Position numbers and translations under genes: made by a program. Source: Apus apus (lineage: Eukaryota; Chordata; Aves; Apodiformes; Apodidae). From it: a stretch of 64,000 nucleotides of DNA. The notes beneath the pieces were generated by a model. It saw only the letters and a list, made by a program, of their open reading frames with translations. It had not been told where the DNA came from and ran no database searches. The first letter of the stretch is position 1. Each line of letters starts with the position of its first letter. The stretch is taken from NCBI RefSeq assembly GCF_020740795.1, contig NC_067289.1, positions 21,162,608-21,226,607 of the forward strand, written 5' to 3'. Below, one piece after another: positions 27,468 through 38,709 of this stretch.

Positions 27468-27944
27468 ATTCTAGGTGGCCTCTTAGGAATTGGCATACTA
27501 ACAACTCTAAACAAAACACCACTTAAAAAGAACCACTCATAATAAGAAAGCTATAGACTAACGATGTTTATCGATAGAAAAGACACAAGAGGAACATTAG
27601 GCGCCACACAGTACTTCCATAACCAAGTCCATGGCCAAAATCAGAAGAATCTATATCCACATATGCTGCATTGTATTCACAGCCCAACTGAGAAGTTGTG
27701 AAATCAGAGGGGTGGCCCCTCATCATGCCTGGCACCCATGGCTGAGGCGGCGAAAGCGCCGCAGCTGCCACAGGTGCCGGGAGGAGCCGCCTGGCGGGAA
27801 CTGGCAGCTCCAAGCAGGGGGGTAGCCCAGCCCCCTCTCCTGCCAGTGCAGCTCTTGGGGGGCATGGCCAACAGTTTGGGTATCAGGTTGTGTGAGGGCA
27901 GGCCAGGAGGGAGCAACCCCCCTCTTGGCTCCAGAGGTACCTTA
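27468..27944. other. Unassigned segment between opposed CR1 pieces, GC-rich in its second half
   Basis: This block sits between a - strand CR1 (ending about 27467) and a + strand CR1 (starting about 27945). The first 240 bases are AT-balanced; 27725-27935 is GC- and CpG-rich. I recognise no gene. An 81-codon - strand frame (27568-27813) and a 72-codon + strand frame (27738-27956) cross it, but neither resembles a known family. A 6-bp hairpin (GCGGCG, loop AAAG, CGCCGC) lies at 27747-27762. It could be an older insertion, a 5' part of the following CR1, or a retrocopied fragment. Confidence 0.5.
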
Positions 27945-28632
27945 AATCATGCTTGATGGACCTGCTAGCCTTCTATGACAACATAACTGGTTGGCGGGAT
28001 GAGGAGAGAGCAGCAGATTGTCATCTACCTTGACTTCAGCAAGGCTTTTGACACTGGCTCTCAAAGTATCCTCATTAGGCAACTAAGGGAGTGTGGGCTA
28101 GATGGCCAGTAGGTCGAGAGAGGTCATTCTCCCTCTCTGCTCTGCCCTGATGAAGCCACATTTGGAATACTGCATCCGGTTCTGGGCTCCCCAGTTCTAG
28201 AGAGACAGGGAACTACTGGAGAGAGTCTGGCAGAGGGCAATAAACATGACTGGAGCATCTCCCTTTGGAAAGGCTGGAGAATATAAGGCTGAGGGAAGAC
28301 CTTATTAATGCCTACAAGTATCTAAAGGGTGCCAGGAGGCTGGAGCCAGACTCTTTCCAGTAGTTCCCTGTGACAGGATGAGGGGCAATAGGAACAAGCT
28401 GGAACATGGGAAGTTCCATTTAAACATGAGAAAAAACTTATTTATGGCGAGGGTGACAGAGCACTGGAACAGGCTGCCCAGGGAGGTTGTGGAGTCCTTC
28501 TCTGGAGATATTCAAGATCCATTTGGACACAGCCCTAAGTAATGTGCTCTAGGAGATCCTGCTTTAGCAAGGGAGTTGGACTAGATGATTTCTAGAGGTC
28601 CCTTCCAACTCTGGCAATTCTGTGATTCCATG
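27945..28632 (+). mobile_element. CR1 LINE with internal deletion, about 690 bp
   Basis: The copy begins in the reverse-transcriptase region: the frame around 28015-28065 reads IVIYLDFSKAFDT, the RT motif of CR1 (canonical DFSKAFDTV). It then jumps to the 3' part of pol and the 3' UTR, and ends GGACTAGATGATTTCTAGAGG then CCTTCCAACTCTGGCAATTC and TGTGATTCCATGA, the avian CR1 terminus. The missing middle of pol shows an internal deletion. It is non-functional. Confidence 0.92.
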
Positions 28633-31600
28633 AAACATAAGCTGCTGCTTATTCAATGGCTAGATGTGATCACACATCTTTAATCTCAAAAACCAGAACA
28701 ACAGCAGGCCACAGTTTTACATTTTTCCATTTGAATTGCAATAATTGTCACAAAAGCCAATTTCACATTGGGTTGTTTCTTGTTCTTGTTGCAATTCATC
28801 ATGAGAAGACACAAGATCCAAGATACCTCTGCACAGCACAGCCCATGAATAATACAGCTCGTTACTTTGACCTTTTCAGTTTGCTTTGTGGTATGACTGG
28901 CCAACCATTCCTGTCCTCCCCCGTTAACCACCCCATTAACCTGGGAGGAGAAGGTGCAACGGACAGACAATTAGCCAGCAGAATACTAAAAAGGTTAACA
29001 CAGGAGCTCCCAGCCCTGGCTTTCTTGAGCTTTAATGGTATTAAGATGCTGCCACCTCTTTCCTCTTTCAAAGTCTGTGGGGAAAAAAATACGAAATCGC
29101 ACAAGATGAACTTTGTTCTCATTTCAGAGTATAATCATGTTGTTCCCTTCAGATGTCACACTTGGATAATTCTACTTTATGCGTGAATAAACCGAGAAGA
29201 ATGTTTATTTTTACCCCTCTCAATATGTAGAATATTCAATTAGAGTGGTGAACTTTTTCTTTGAAGCTGGTCATTCTTGAGGAAAGGAAAATTGGAAAAG
29301 TAGAGGCGAAAAAGCTCCATACGGACTCTGCTTCGGAAAGGTCACGCTCGCTGCACTAACTACATCAGCTGAGTCATCCCAGTCATTTCCTAGTCAAAGA
29401 GAGGAAACGGTGGAATTTTTCCAGCCTGTGGGCTGTCAGCTGCAGAAAGCTTTATCTTGGTATTCACCAAGACTACCAGGGCGGGCAGATCTCACATGTC
29501 TCAGGTATGTGTAGATAACGAGGCACAGTAGGTCTCAGTGGAGTTTCAGAAGTGCCTGCTGAAAGCAGCTGCCCTGCATTTCCATACACCTTCATAAAAA
29601 TCTTCCCCCTTTTTTTTTTTTAAAGATCACATCACCATGAGAGACACAAAACCATGCAGGCAAGTATCAGAAGATGTTTTCTGAACTCTTGTCATCAAAA
29701 GACCTAATTTCAGGATTCCACATTAACTTATTTTGAACTCTGGTGGTTCAGTGATGATGAGCTGGGATAGGCTGGTTATCCAACCCTGCCACAGTGTTGT
29801 CTTTGTACAAATCTGTTCTTCTGGTTGCTATTAATAACAATTATATTCAATACTTTAAATGGGAGAAGAGGGAGCAAAGAGAAAGGGACCTTTCTGCTAC
29901 CCATTAGAATGCCACATTTTACATTTATTATTGAGTATTGACCACAAGAACGCACAGTCTTTTTTATCTCACAGTAGTAACATAATCCCTATTTTGCTTA
30001 AGGTGAACAGTGGTATTCAGACAGGAAGAATTACTAGCATATAAAAGATAAAGCTTTAAATTATAAAAATGACTTCACGGTCTCTCTCTGTAATGCATTT
30101 TAAGTCCAGAAGGGACCATTAAGATCACCTATATGCCAAGAATTTTTACACTGTGCTTTTTGATAGATGAGATCTCAAGTAAAATACTATTTCTTTTGAC
30201 CTTTGCTCTTGAGCATTATCTTTGATGGATTTTTATAAACTATGCACTAAAATATTCACACACTTAAGAGGTGTGCTCACAAACTGAAAGAGATCAGAGA
30301 AGCTTAAGTTTTTTTCAGGGGTGCAGTTGTTCTTTTTGGGATTAAATTTTTAGTGTGTTCTTGTCACAACTGCAGGGACTGAAATCAGCACGAAGAAAAG
30401 TTTGTCAGGCTACAATGTTTTGAACGTCCTGTTTCGAAAAAGATCTGTAGCACTTTTAATGAGCCCTTATTCTTAATTTAAAGTGTGGAATAGAACTGAG
30501 TGTTTCTGGGCATTAAGTGAGAAAAGTTGTAGCAGAGTTACACTATTTACCAGCTTTCCATAACTCTACTCACTGCTGCTCAGGACTTAGAAGGACACCG
30601 ACGTCACAAGGACTCCCAACCTCAACAGCTCATTTCTACTGATTAAAAGTACAAATTAAAATATATCACAGATTAGGAGAGTAGTAGTCCTGTCAAGAAC
30701 CCGATTAAACTCTGGATATATAGAATACAAAAGGCAGATGAAAGAAAGAAAAAGTAGGACACGCCACTCCTGCATTTCTTCTAGCATCTGGGTGACTCAG
30801 GGAGTACCTACAGCAGCGAATGAATTGTCCTTTCCTGCAGATAAAGAACTAAAAATCTTATTGCTCTTTGTGCTCAGTAAATGAGGGCTGAGACCATCCG
30901 TAAGAGAATGGGAATGCCAGGAAACATGCTGAGTTGTTATACTGCCTTCAACAGTTTCTCTCCAAAGCCTCCTTTATCAGCAACACAGCAGTAACTTTAT
31001 TTTTGAAATATATTTATCCACTACTATTGTTAAACGTGCCATAAGAATTTTTTTGTTTTCCAGAGAAAAGAGACCATCAGCTTTTACATATCAACAAACA
31101 AGCAGAAAGAAAGCGCTTTTTTTGTAAAGATATGGAGTGTCACTTTTTGTGGGGGTAGAAGCTGGAGGTGCATAAAACTGAATTCTGCCATTTAATTAGT
31201 AATCAGCAATGATCTGTCAGTCAGGGTTACTGTAATTCATGAACTGTTAAGTCAAAGCAAAAATGGTAAGTAATTAGACTGTATCCATTAGAGCTTCACT
31301 AGCACTCACTCATACAGCTAGGGTTTCAATCCAAGGAAGAAATGGAAGTGTGAAACTCCTTAATATATTCAGCTTTTTAATTAGCAATCAGTGCAGATTC
31401 TTCAGCCATGCCAACTCTAATGCATGAGCCATAGAAACACAGAAAAAAAGGCACATTTTCAAAAACATTTATGCTTATATTTACATTCCCTGCAGCCTGA
31501 AACATTGGAGAAACTACTGAAATATCATCTTTGCCATCACAGAGAGGCAGAAAGCATGTAGGAGCTCACAATCCAACATAACCAATAGATTACTCTTTGG

Positions 31601-34600
31601 GGAAAGACAGAAGTTGAATATTTATACAAGGTAGTTAAAATCCCCAAACACTGACAAATAAACATTATCCTTTTTTACCATACATGAGACAAAACTTCCA
31701 AGAGTTCAGGCAATAAAATTTATATTCCAGTCAATCCTACTTCTAAGAATCCATTAATAAAAGGAGAGTGTGCTTACCAGGCTGCTGGGCTTTCCTCAGT
31801 CTGTGAATGGAGGAATAAGTGGTGGAAAAGAAGTGCAACAAGTCATCCTTTATTCAATCTTCACAGGTGCCAGGGAAAGCTGAGCTGGCCAGGCAGAAGC
31901 CAGCCTGCTTCTGGGCTTTGGTAGGCACAAGATTTTACCTCTCCCAACATAGGATGGGTTCTGCAGTTCTCTTGATAAACTGACCAGGAGACTGGTAAAC
32001 TGGGTGCTCCAGCATTGGGCCAAAAGCCACCTCCTTCCTCAGGGTGCTCCAGGGAAAGGGGGAATGAGAGGTATAAAGGTTGTCATCTTTTTATTTGTAT
32101 TAATATAAACATCAGAACTTTAATTGCTTAATTTCACTAATATCAAGCACCCACACTAGGCCTCCCCATGTAGAGTAAAAATAAAAGGATGTTTCACATC
32201 TCTTTATAGGGATCATTTTTTACTAATGCATGTATTTATATATCAAATAACTTGCTTCCACAGCAGAGGGCAGCTCCCACTACAGACTCTACTAGACTCA
32301 GTGTTGTATGGATCAGCTGATAAAGGCACCAAGAAACATTAAGCTAATTACAATTTGCAGGTAGGGTGGTAATTGCACTTCTAACTGCCTAAATCAGGCA
32401 TACAAAAGCATGGCTGCATTCCTATGGAGGCTGACAGGATACTCAGTGCCAGCTGAAAATTCAGCCCTAAATAGTGCTAATGTTCTTATCTAAAAATTAC
32501 TTTTGTTTGCCTGACGCCTGACAGAGTTACAACTATCTCACTAGATGTTTAATTAGCTTATTTTCATGTTGCCCTCATTTCCATTTTAGCTCTCCTTGCT
32601 GATGGGAGAGCAGGTTTCTGGCTTTCTGCTTAAAACCAGTCCCAGGGCAAAAACCATGGCACCAGTTTGTCTTCACCTGTCCAATGTCAGCTCCAGTGCA
32701 GGCAGCCAGTGTCTTAAGCTCTCAATAGCTTTTGTGTTTTAAAGTACATTCTAGCTAACCCCTGTTCTGTCTCTGGTGGCTGGAAACATCCATCTCACAG
32801 TGGAGTTTTCAGTTCTTATTTTTGAAGCAACGACTATTTTTCTGCGGAATAACAGGTCAAGCCATCCCACTGAATCTACCACAGATTCACAAGCAGGTGC
32901 TCTCAAGCAGCTGCAATCTGTCCACCTTTTCTCTTTGAACAAAAGCTTATAAAACATTAATCTTAGTCCATAAATTCTTTAACAACTTGCCATGAAAGGA
33001 TATTTGTGAATTCTAGGTATGCATTTGTGAATGGCCCAGACTAAGCTTTGTGAGGAAGTCCACATGATTCAGGTAGCAACACAAGGAGACGAGTTCAGCT
33101 CCAGCTGGTGTCCCAGGCTTCCCACACTCTCTTCACCAACTGCTGACTTCTTTAACATTTCAGTGGGTTGTTTTTTTTTTATTTTGTTAAGCATACAAAC
33201 TAATGCTTCTCTGAGTACCAACCTGCCTCAGTGAAAGCTTTAGTCTATGTCCTCCCTTCAGACTACCACCCAACAGGCCTCTTAAGCACCATTTATAGTC
33301 TAAGCTTCTGAGCACTATTCTGTGCTTCAAGCAGTAACAAAGGTTGGCAATACAATGCCCAGTGTTCTCAAAATGTTGAAGAGTGTACTTTAATAAACTC
33401 CATGGCAATGCACACATCACACACCTACTCAAAGGACTTTTCTTTTGGGAGCACTACTACCCTGAACTTCCAAGATGCACATAGCAAGAGGGGAAGCAAG
33501 CAAGCAAGCTGCTAGAAACTGCATTGTCCTGGGAAGTCTGGGTCAGAAGAGTGAGACATCCCCAAACAGCAGCCAGCCCTTGCCTTTGAGATGTTCTTCA
33601 TTTGTAAGGGGCACCAGCTTAGAACAACAGTTAAGAGAAAAGATTCTTGTAGCAAGGAGTGGGGGCTCATTGAACTGTTTGATTTTATACAGTTTGATTT
33701 CTGTATGAGAAGGTTGCATTTTAAACAATCATCTTTTGACTTCCTCTTCAGAAAGCTCCAGTCTTTTGGAATGACAACAATCCTGCTGTATGCTGAATGT
33801 GTGCTGACTAAATCTTGAGCGGAGTGGTAAGTGAATGAGAGGTAGGTTGGAAAGAAATGTCCTTTTTATTCCAAAGTTTATTCCTTAAAGTGTTGTAGAA
33901 CAGATCCTGTAGTTTTACCAATACAGTAATTTCAGTGTAAAGAATTCAGAAATTATACTTAATTCAACTAAGCTGTCTGAATTGAAACTGAAAAGTTATT
34001 CAGGAGATTTGAATTGTCTGCATCATAACTGAAAGGAGATGTGGCACAAAACCAGCTGACTACTGTCACTCAACAAGGCACATATCACAGCAGCTAGATG
34101 CTAAGTGTTAATTATTTAAATTTAAAATTCTGATCCTGAGGAGCAGTCTCACCTAAAAGTTAAGAACACTAACCAAAATACCACCCAAAATTATGGGGGA
34201 GACTACTTGTTCTAATGCTACATGTACATGTAGTATAGAAGGGGGGAAAACCTCTCATTTGTAAATGTTTCTTCTTTTTGCTTGTTTCTGTCACTCTGGG
34301 GCACCTCAAAATTAGGCAGCTCACCTCCATCTCTAATCCTGTTATGTCACCTATTCAGATTTCTTGCTGCTGTGACAGTTGTAAAACCAATAAGCACTCT
34401 CTCCCACTCTGTTAACCACTCAGTCAATAGAAACACTGCACAAACCCCCAGGGAGCCCCACTCAGCACAGCCCCAGTGGATACTGATCAGATTTGTTGCC
34501 CAGTGGTCAGAGATCAGCCAATTTCATACTCACTCACTAGCAGCTTCCCCTCTCCTAGCAAACTTCTCATACAATGTCTTACCAAAGTTGGGGCAGATGA

Positions 34601-37000
34601 TTCCTAATTTTCTCTGCAGTATCCCAAAGATTTCTTACACTGCTCTAGGTAATTAGATTGAGAACAAGTTGTGAAATCAGCAAATCAGTGTTAATTGTTA
34701 CCTATCAGCTTATTTTAAACCTCAAAAATCTCATTGTCTTCATTTTTCTGTCTCACTGAAAAACTTCTGGTCCTCTGACAGTCACTATCCAGGGAGCAGT
34801 TAAGGGCTCCAGCTCAATGCTGAGGCAGTGGATCCTCTCACCAATTTGGGACCAAGCATGCCTTTAGTTACCCGTGCAGGGCACATCACCTCCAAGTGCA
34901 GTCAAAGAGCAGACTACATAAAGAATATATTGTCCATTTTACATCATCTCAGTTAATGATCAGGAGACTGCCATTTCTCTCTTAGTCCAAAATTTTTGTT
35001 GACAGTGCACTTGTTTTTTAATAAAAATAGAGGCATCTCATGCTGCAACTTGACATAACAGGTTAATATAATAATGCAACCAGAATGCAGGAGGGGGTAA
35101 AGTCACCCTGGAGGCAAAGCAGGAAGAAGCTTCCTCATTCTTCTCCTTCAAGAGTTAGCAAGGCTGAAGTAAACCATTAGAAACTCATATGCAACAAATG
35201 GAGAACAGAAGGACTCAGCACTCTGAACAATCATTTTCTATTCATTTAGCAGCAACAGAGCTGTGCAGTGTTAGTAATGGCAAGATTAGACAGCACAGTA
35301 AGCATTAGAGGTTCACTTGGTTTTGCACGGAAGTGAAAAAGAGAGAAGCTAAATACAAATAATCTGGGAATTAAAAGAGACCTGCGAAACAATGATAGAC
35401 TGGTTATTAGAAGTTTAGCAGGTGGAAGATGCCCTTCCAAAATTACCAAAAAAGGAAGCAAAAACTGCTGTCCATTTTTTAGCATAGTATTTCTTGAATA
35501 GATAATAAAGTGGTTTTAGGAGAGAAATTAAGTGTCAGTGCACATTTAGCTCAGATATTTATTTTGAATGGATAAGGACAAAAACCCATGGATACATATA
35601 TCCAGGGGAAGAGGTAAGTATGGTGAATATATTAAGGAAAAATTGGTTCTGGAAGATTCAGGCCTACCAAGTTTTAAACTCAATTACAACTAGCTATCTA
35701 GCTAATCTGAGTGGAGCTGTAGGCTGGAGCCCAACACAACACTTTATGTTAAAAGGCAGAGTGGATTCCCATAAAAGTCTGTTTAGCAAAGGCATAAGCA
35801 GTGGTATTTTCAACAGTTTATTTACATTGCTTGGATTGGCAAAGAGATATAAAACACAGTTAAGTCTGACATGTTCAGAAGCATCACTAATTACACACAG
35901 ACATAAGACACTGGTGGATAAAAAGAAATCAGAAGTTGAGAACTGCTAATACAGACAGTTGAACCAGTAATGAAATGCAGAAATATACATATTTAGACAG
36001 TTCCTGAGATAGCATTGCATCATACTAACTGCTCAGAGGGGATGAAAGAAGAACATACAGTTTCAAAGGAAGTCATAAATACATGAAAAAGCCAGGTAAA
36101 AGCCTTAGGAATACTCCACTTGAAGTCTGACACAACAAAATTGGGCCCTCAAATTATGATGTCACATCAATAATTTCATATATTAAATAATGGTTTGTTA
36201 ACCAAGTATGTAGAAGGTGTGGGGTATGGGGGTTTAACAGCCCTACTAATGGCAAATGTAATTAATTTTCCTCAGACTTCCACTTCAAAGAAATTCAAGG
36301 AATTCAACTGATCATTTTTGGTGGTCAAAGTCAGTCACAGCCTTTACATTTACTACTCAAATACACCCATGTAACATTCCACTGTGTTACAGTGAGGATG
36401 CAGTAGCCCATCATCACAGAAACTCAATTCTATTTCTTTACAAACAACTACATTTATAAAACATCCAGAATAAGCAGCTGTACAAGAGGTTAACTGTCAT
36501 ACTTGACAGGTCAGGTATTTCAAAATGCATCTCCATTTAAGAAATCAACAATTCAGAGTGCTCTGGCAGTTGATGAAGTCAGGCAAGCATACAAGTTATC
36601 CAAACTAGCAGTAAGTTCTGTGAACATCATCTTCATTTCCAAATCTGACAAGCTAGTTTATTGCCTAGAGGGGATGATTTCCATAGAAGAAAAAGCTTCT
36701 ACTACGTTGGGAGAGAAAATAAGCTTGTAGAAGGGAATACTGTGCCTTAAATGAAGACCAAGTTACTTATTACACTGATTAGCTGATCTGCTTCAACAGA
36801 ACTAAAAACCCCTGGTGATTAACTTAGTGTTATCTAACATTTTGCTAATCATTGCTAAGTGCTAATGACTAAGGTACCATTAATGTCAGTAACAGGTCAT
36901 TCGAACAGCCAGCTGCTTGTCAGTCACCACAACAAAGCATTGTCTTTTAATCCTGCTTCAGATCAAGTGGGTTGTTGATCGACTTAACGTGTGACTCCTT
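28633..37000. other. Intergenic DNA between SPATA16 and ECT2
   Basis: Unique AT-rich sequence. The longest open frame in the window (28656-29186, + strand, 176 codons) starts just after a CR1 end. It shows no domain, no Kozak context of note and no codon bias, so I do not call it a gene. AT-rich homeobox-type words recur (for example 31190-31270 and 32330-32400) but their function is unknown. Confidence 0.5.
30098..30140. mobile_element. Possible ancient amniote CR1-like relic
   Basis: The words AAGTCCAGAAGGGACCATTA and AGATCACCTATA resemble the end of an old CR1-type element common in reptiles and birds (AAGGCCAGAAGGGACCATTATGATCATCTA, from memory). Only about 40 bp are similar. Confidence 0.45.
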
Positions 37001-37084
37001 TTTTCAAAGATGGAGGGAAGACTGACCAAGGAAGGAGAAGGAATTCCCTGTTGGGGAAGGAAAAAAAACAGAGGTATTTGATAA

Positions 37085-37090
37085 TTTATT
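37085..37090 (-). terminator. ECT2: Candidate distal ECT2 poly(A) signal (AATAAA)
   Basis: TTTATT on the + strand is AATAAA on the - strand. It is the first canonical signal I find after the ECT2 stop, about 1.3 kb downstream. A further AATAAA lies at 36657-36662. Confidence 0.4.
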
Positions 37091-37871
37091 AGTTAATGTC
37101 AATTAACTCAGCCTTGGTGTATGAGGAATGTAACAGTATGGAAGACATCTAAAGTTGGCAGCTTTTGAAATTAATGACTCAGCATGTCTAGATTCTGAAC
37201 AAAGTTAAAAAGCACAAACTTTTTCACTAGTAGAACAAATATATTTTAAAAAATGTAGAAGGATTCTTCTTGTTCCTAGCCTTGAGAGATTCAGAATACT
37301 AGAATGTTTCTGACGAGCAACTGTTAACCAAGTATTAGTGTACATCTTGCACCACTTCTGCAATAATAATCTCCCTCCAAAGTCAAAGCAAGATACATTA
37401 TGATAATGTTAGAGAAACAGAGCTGACCTCAGATCCTACAAATTTCTGTGTTATTAGCTTTGAACCCCAGATTAGATGCTGAACACAGGCCTTCTTGGTT
37501 ACTGAAGCACTAGACATCATCATGATTTGACAAAGCTTTCTTTAGCTGTGCCTGGATGGGCACAAAGTAGGCAAAAAGCTGACTGGTCTGGTGCTGGGAG
37601 CACAGGCTGCTTCTGGGGCTGCAAATTACAGTCAAACCAACACACCAGAATGCAGCACTAAAAGTTAACCTCTTTGGATCAGCTGAGATTTTATATTCTT
37701 TTTACATCAGACCTCAAGATACTTTCACAAGTTGCTCCTCACATCACAGCCAACCTTTCCAGTATATAAAGAGGTCATGGTAGTCAGGCAGCTTGCTTCA
37801 CCTGCATGCTTCTAGAATCTTTTAAATAGGGGTATTCTGAGCAGGTAAGGACATACCACTTCCCTATGAAG

Positions 37872-37877
37872 TTTAAT
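37872..37877 (-). terminator. ECT2: Candidate proximal ECT2 poly(A) signal (ATTAAA)
   Basis: TTTAAT on the + strand is ATTAAA on the - strand, about 525 nt after the ECT2 stop. It is a known variant signal. Use is not proven. Confidence 0.3.
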
Positions 37878-38400
37878 CCCTGTTTATGGCATGTGTTCTA
37901 TTTGCAGTCATGGGCAACATTTGAAAGTGAAATCCTAAATTCCTCTTATATAGCAGCTCTTATTACTCTAAAGAATCTTACACAGGATAATTTTCTATTT
38001 AAAGATAAGGGAACAAAAACTTAAAACCACAGGTGAAGTTTTAGCTGCTTGAGACTTCCCTGCAACCAAGTTATTATAGTACTTGGAACTCTGGCCAGTG
38101 AGCCGTGCTGCCACTTGGACAACTGAACAGAAACAAGTACTTAAATTGTATACAAATTAAGAAAAAAAGAAAAATTCAGATTAGAAGGATGTGTGAAAGA
38201 ATTAACTTTGCACCCAGAACCAGAAATAGAACTATAGCACATGTGAGTGCTGACTCCAACCCCGTGTATTGGAACGTGACAAAGGAAAACCCAACACCAT
38301 TCAAAGCACTTTGTGGATTCCAGGGTCTCACACAGTTATACTGTGCTGTCTTAGTTCAAAGGGATCAAGTCTTTTTTGCTCACTTCACACAAGATGGGCA

Positions 38401-38709
38401 TTAACAGTCAGGACTGCATGTACAGATCTTTTCAGCACCACACTGGTTATTATCTCCAGCATCACAACAATTGGTAGTAATATTAGGAATAGGACATGGT
38501 CTGTCCAAGGCATGACCATTTAAGCTTTCCAAGTTGGAAGAGGTTTTTTCTTCTATAGCATTTGAAAGATGAATATTGGCAGAGCCAGGACACAGCACAG
38601 GTCGAGGCCTGGAATTTTGGGAGTTCCAATCCACAGAATTGGAGCGATGAACATTAACACCACGTTTGGCAGATGCATTTAGGCTGCACGTAGAAGATGA
38701 ACGAGCAAT
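38401..38709 (-). CDS. ECT2: ECT2 last coding exon, unusual 102-residue tail
   Basis: Acceptor CCTTCCTGATTGTAG, phase 0, with an in-frame stop (the TAG of the acceptor) directly before it. The tail begins IARSSSTCSLNASAKRGVNV, passes HRSNSVDWNSQNSRPRPVLC and ends AEKICTCSPDC before TAA at 38403-38401. Seven of the last 29 residues region are cysteines. It does not resemble the 29-residue mammalian tail (ends in STTHLI). I saw no exon for that shorter tail between 38710 and 40298 or just downstream. It may be the normal bird C-terminus or one alternative last exon. Confidence 0.75.
   Translation of the reverse strand: MARSSSTCSLNASAKRGVNVHRSNSVDWNSQNSRPRPVLCPGSANIHLSNAIEEKTSSNLESLNGHALDRPCPIPNITTNCCDAGDNNQCGAEKICTCSPDC

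Larger units (their letters stand above)
37085..38400 (-). other. ECT2: ECT2 3' UTR (extent uncertain)
   Basis: Sequence after the stop has no long open frame. Its end is placed at the first canonical AATAAA; a variant ATTAAA would give a UTR of about 525 nt. Confidence 0.45.

Noticed and set aside
27478..27720. Possible mitochondrial insertion
   Set aside because: Some A/C-rich words looked mitochondrial, but I could not place them in any mitochondrial gene.
28656..29186. 176-codon + strand open frame, longest in the window
   Set aside because: It starts 24 bp after a CR1 end, has no recognisable domain, no splice context and no codon bias. Its length is within chance for 64 kb in six frames.
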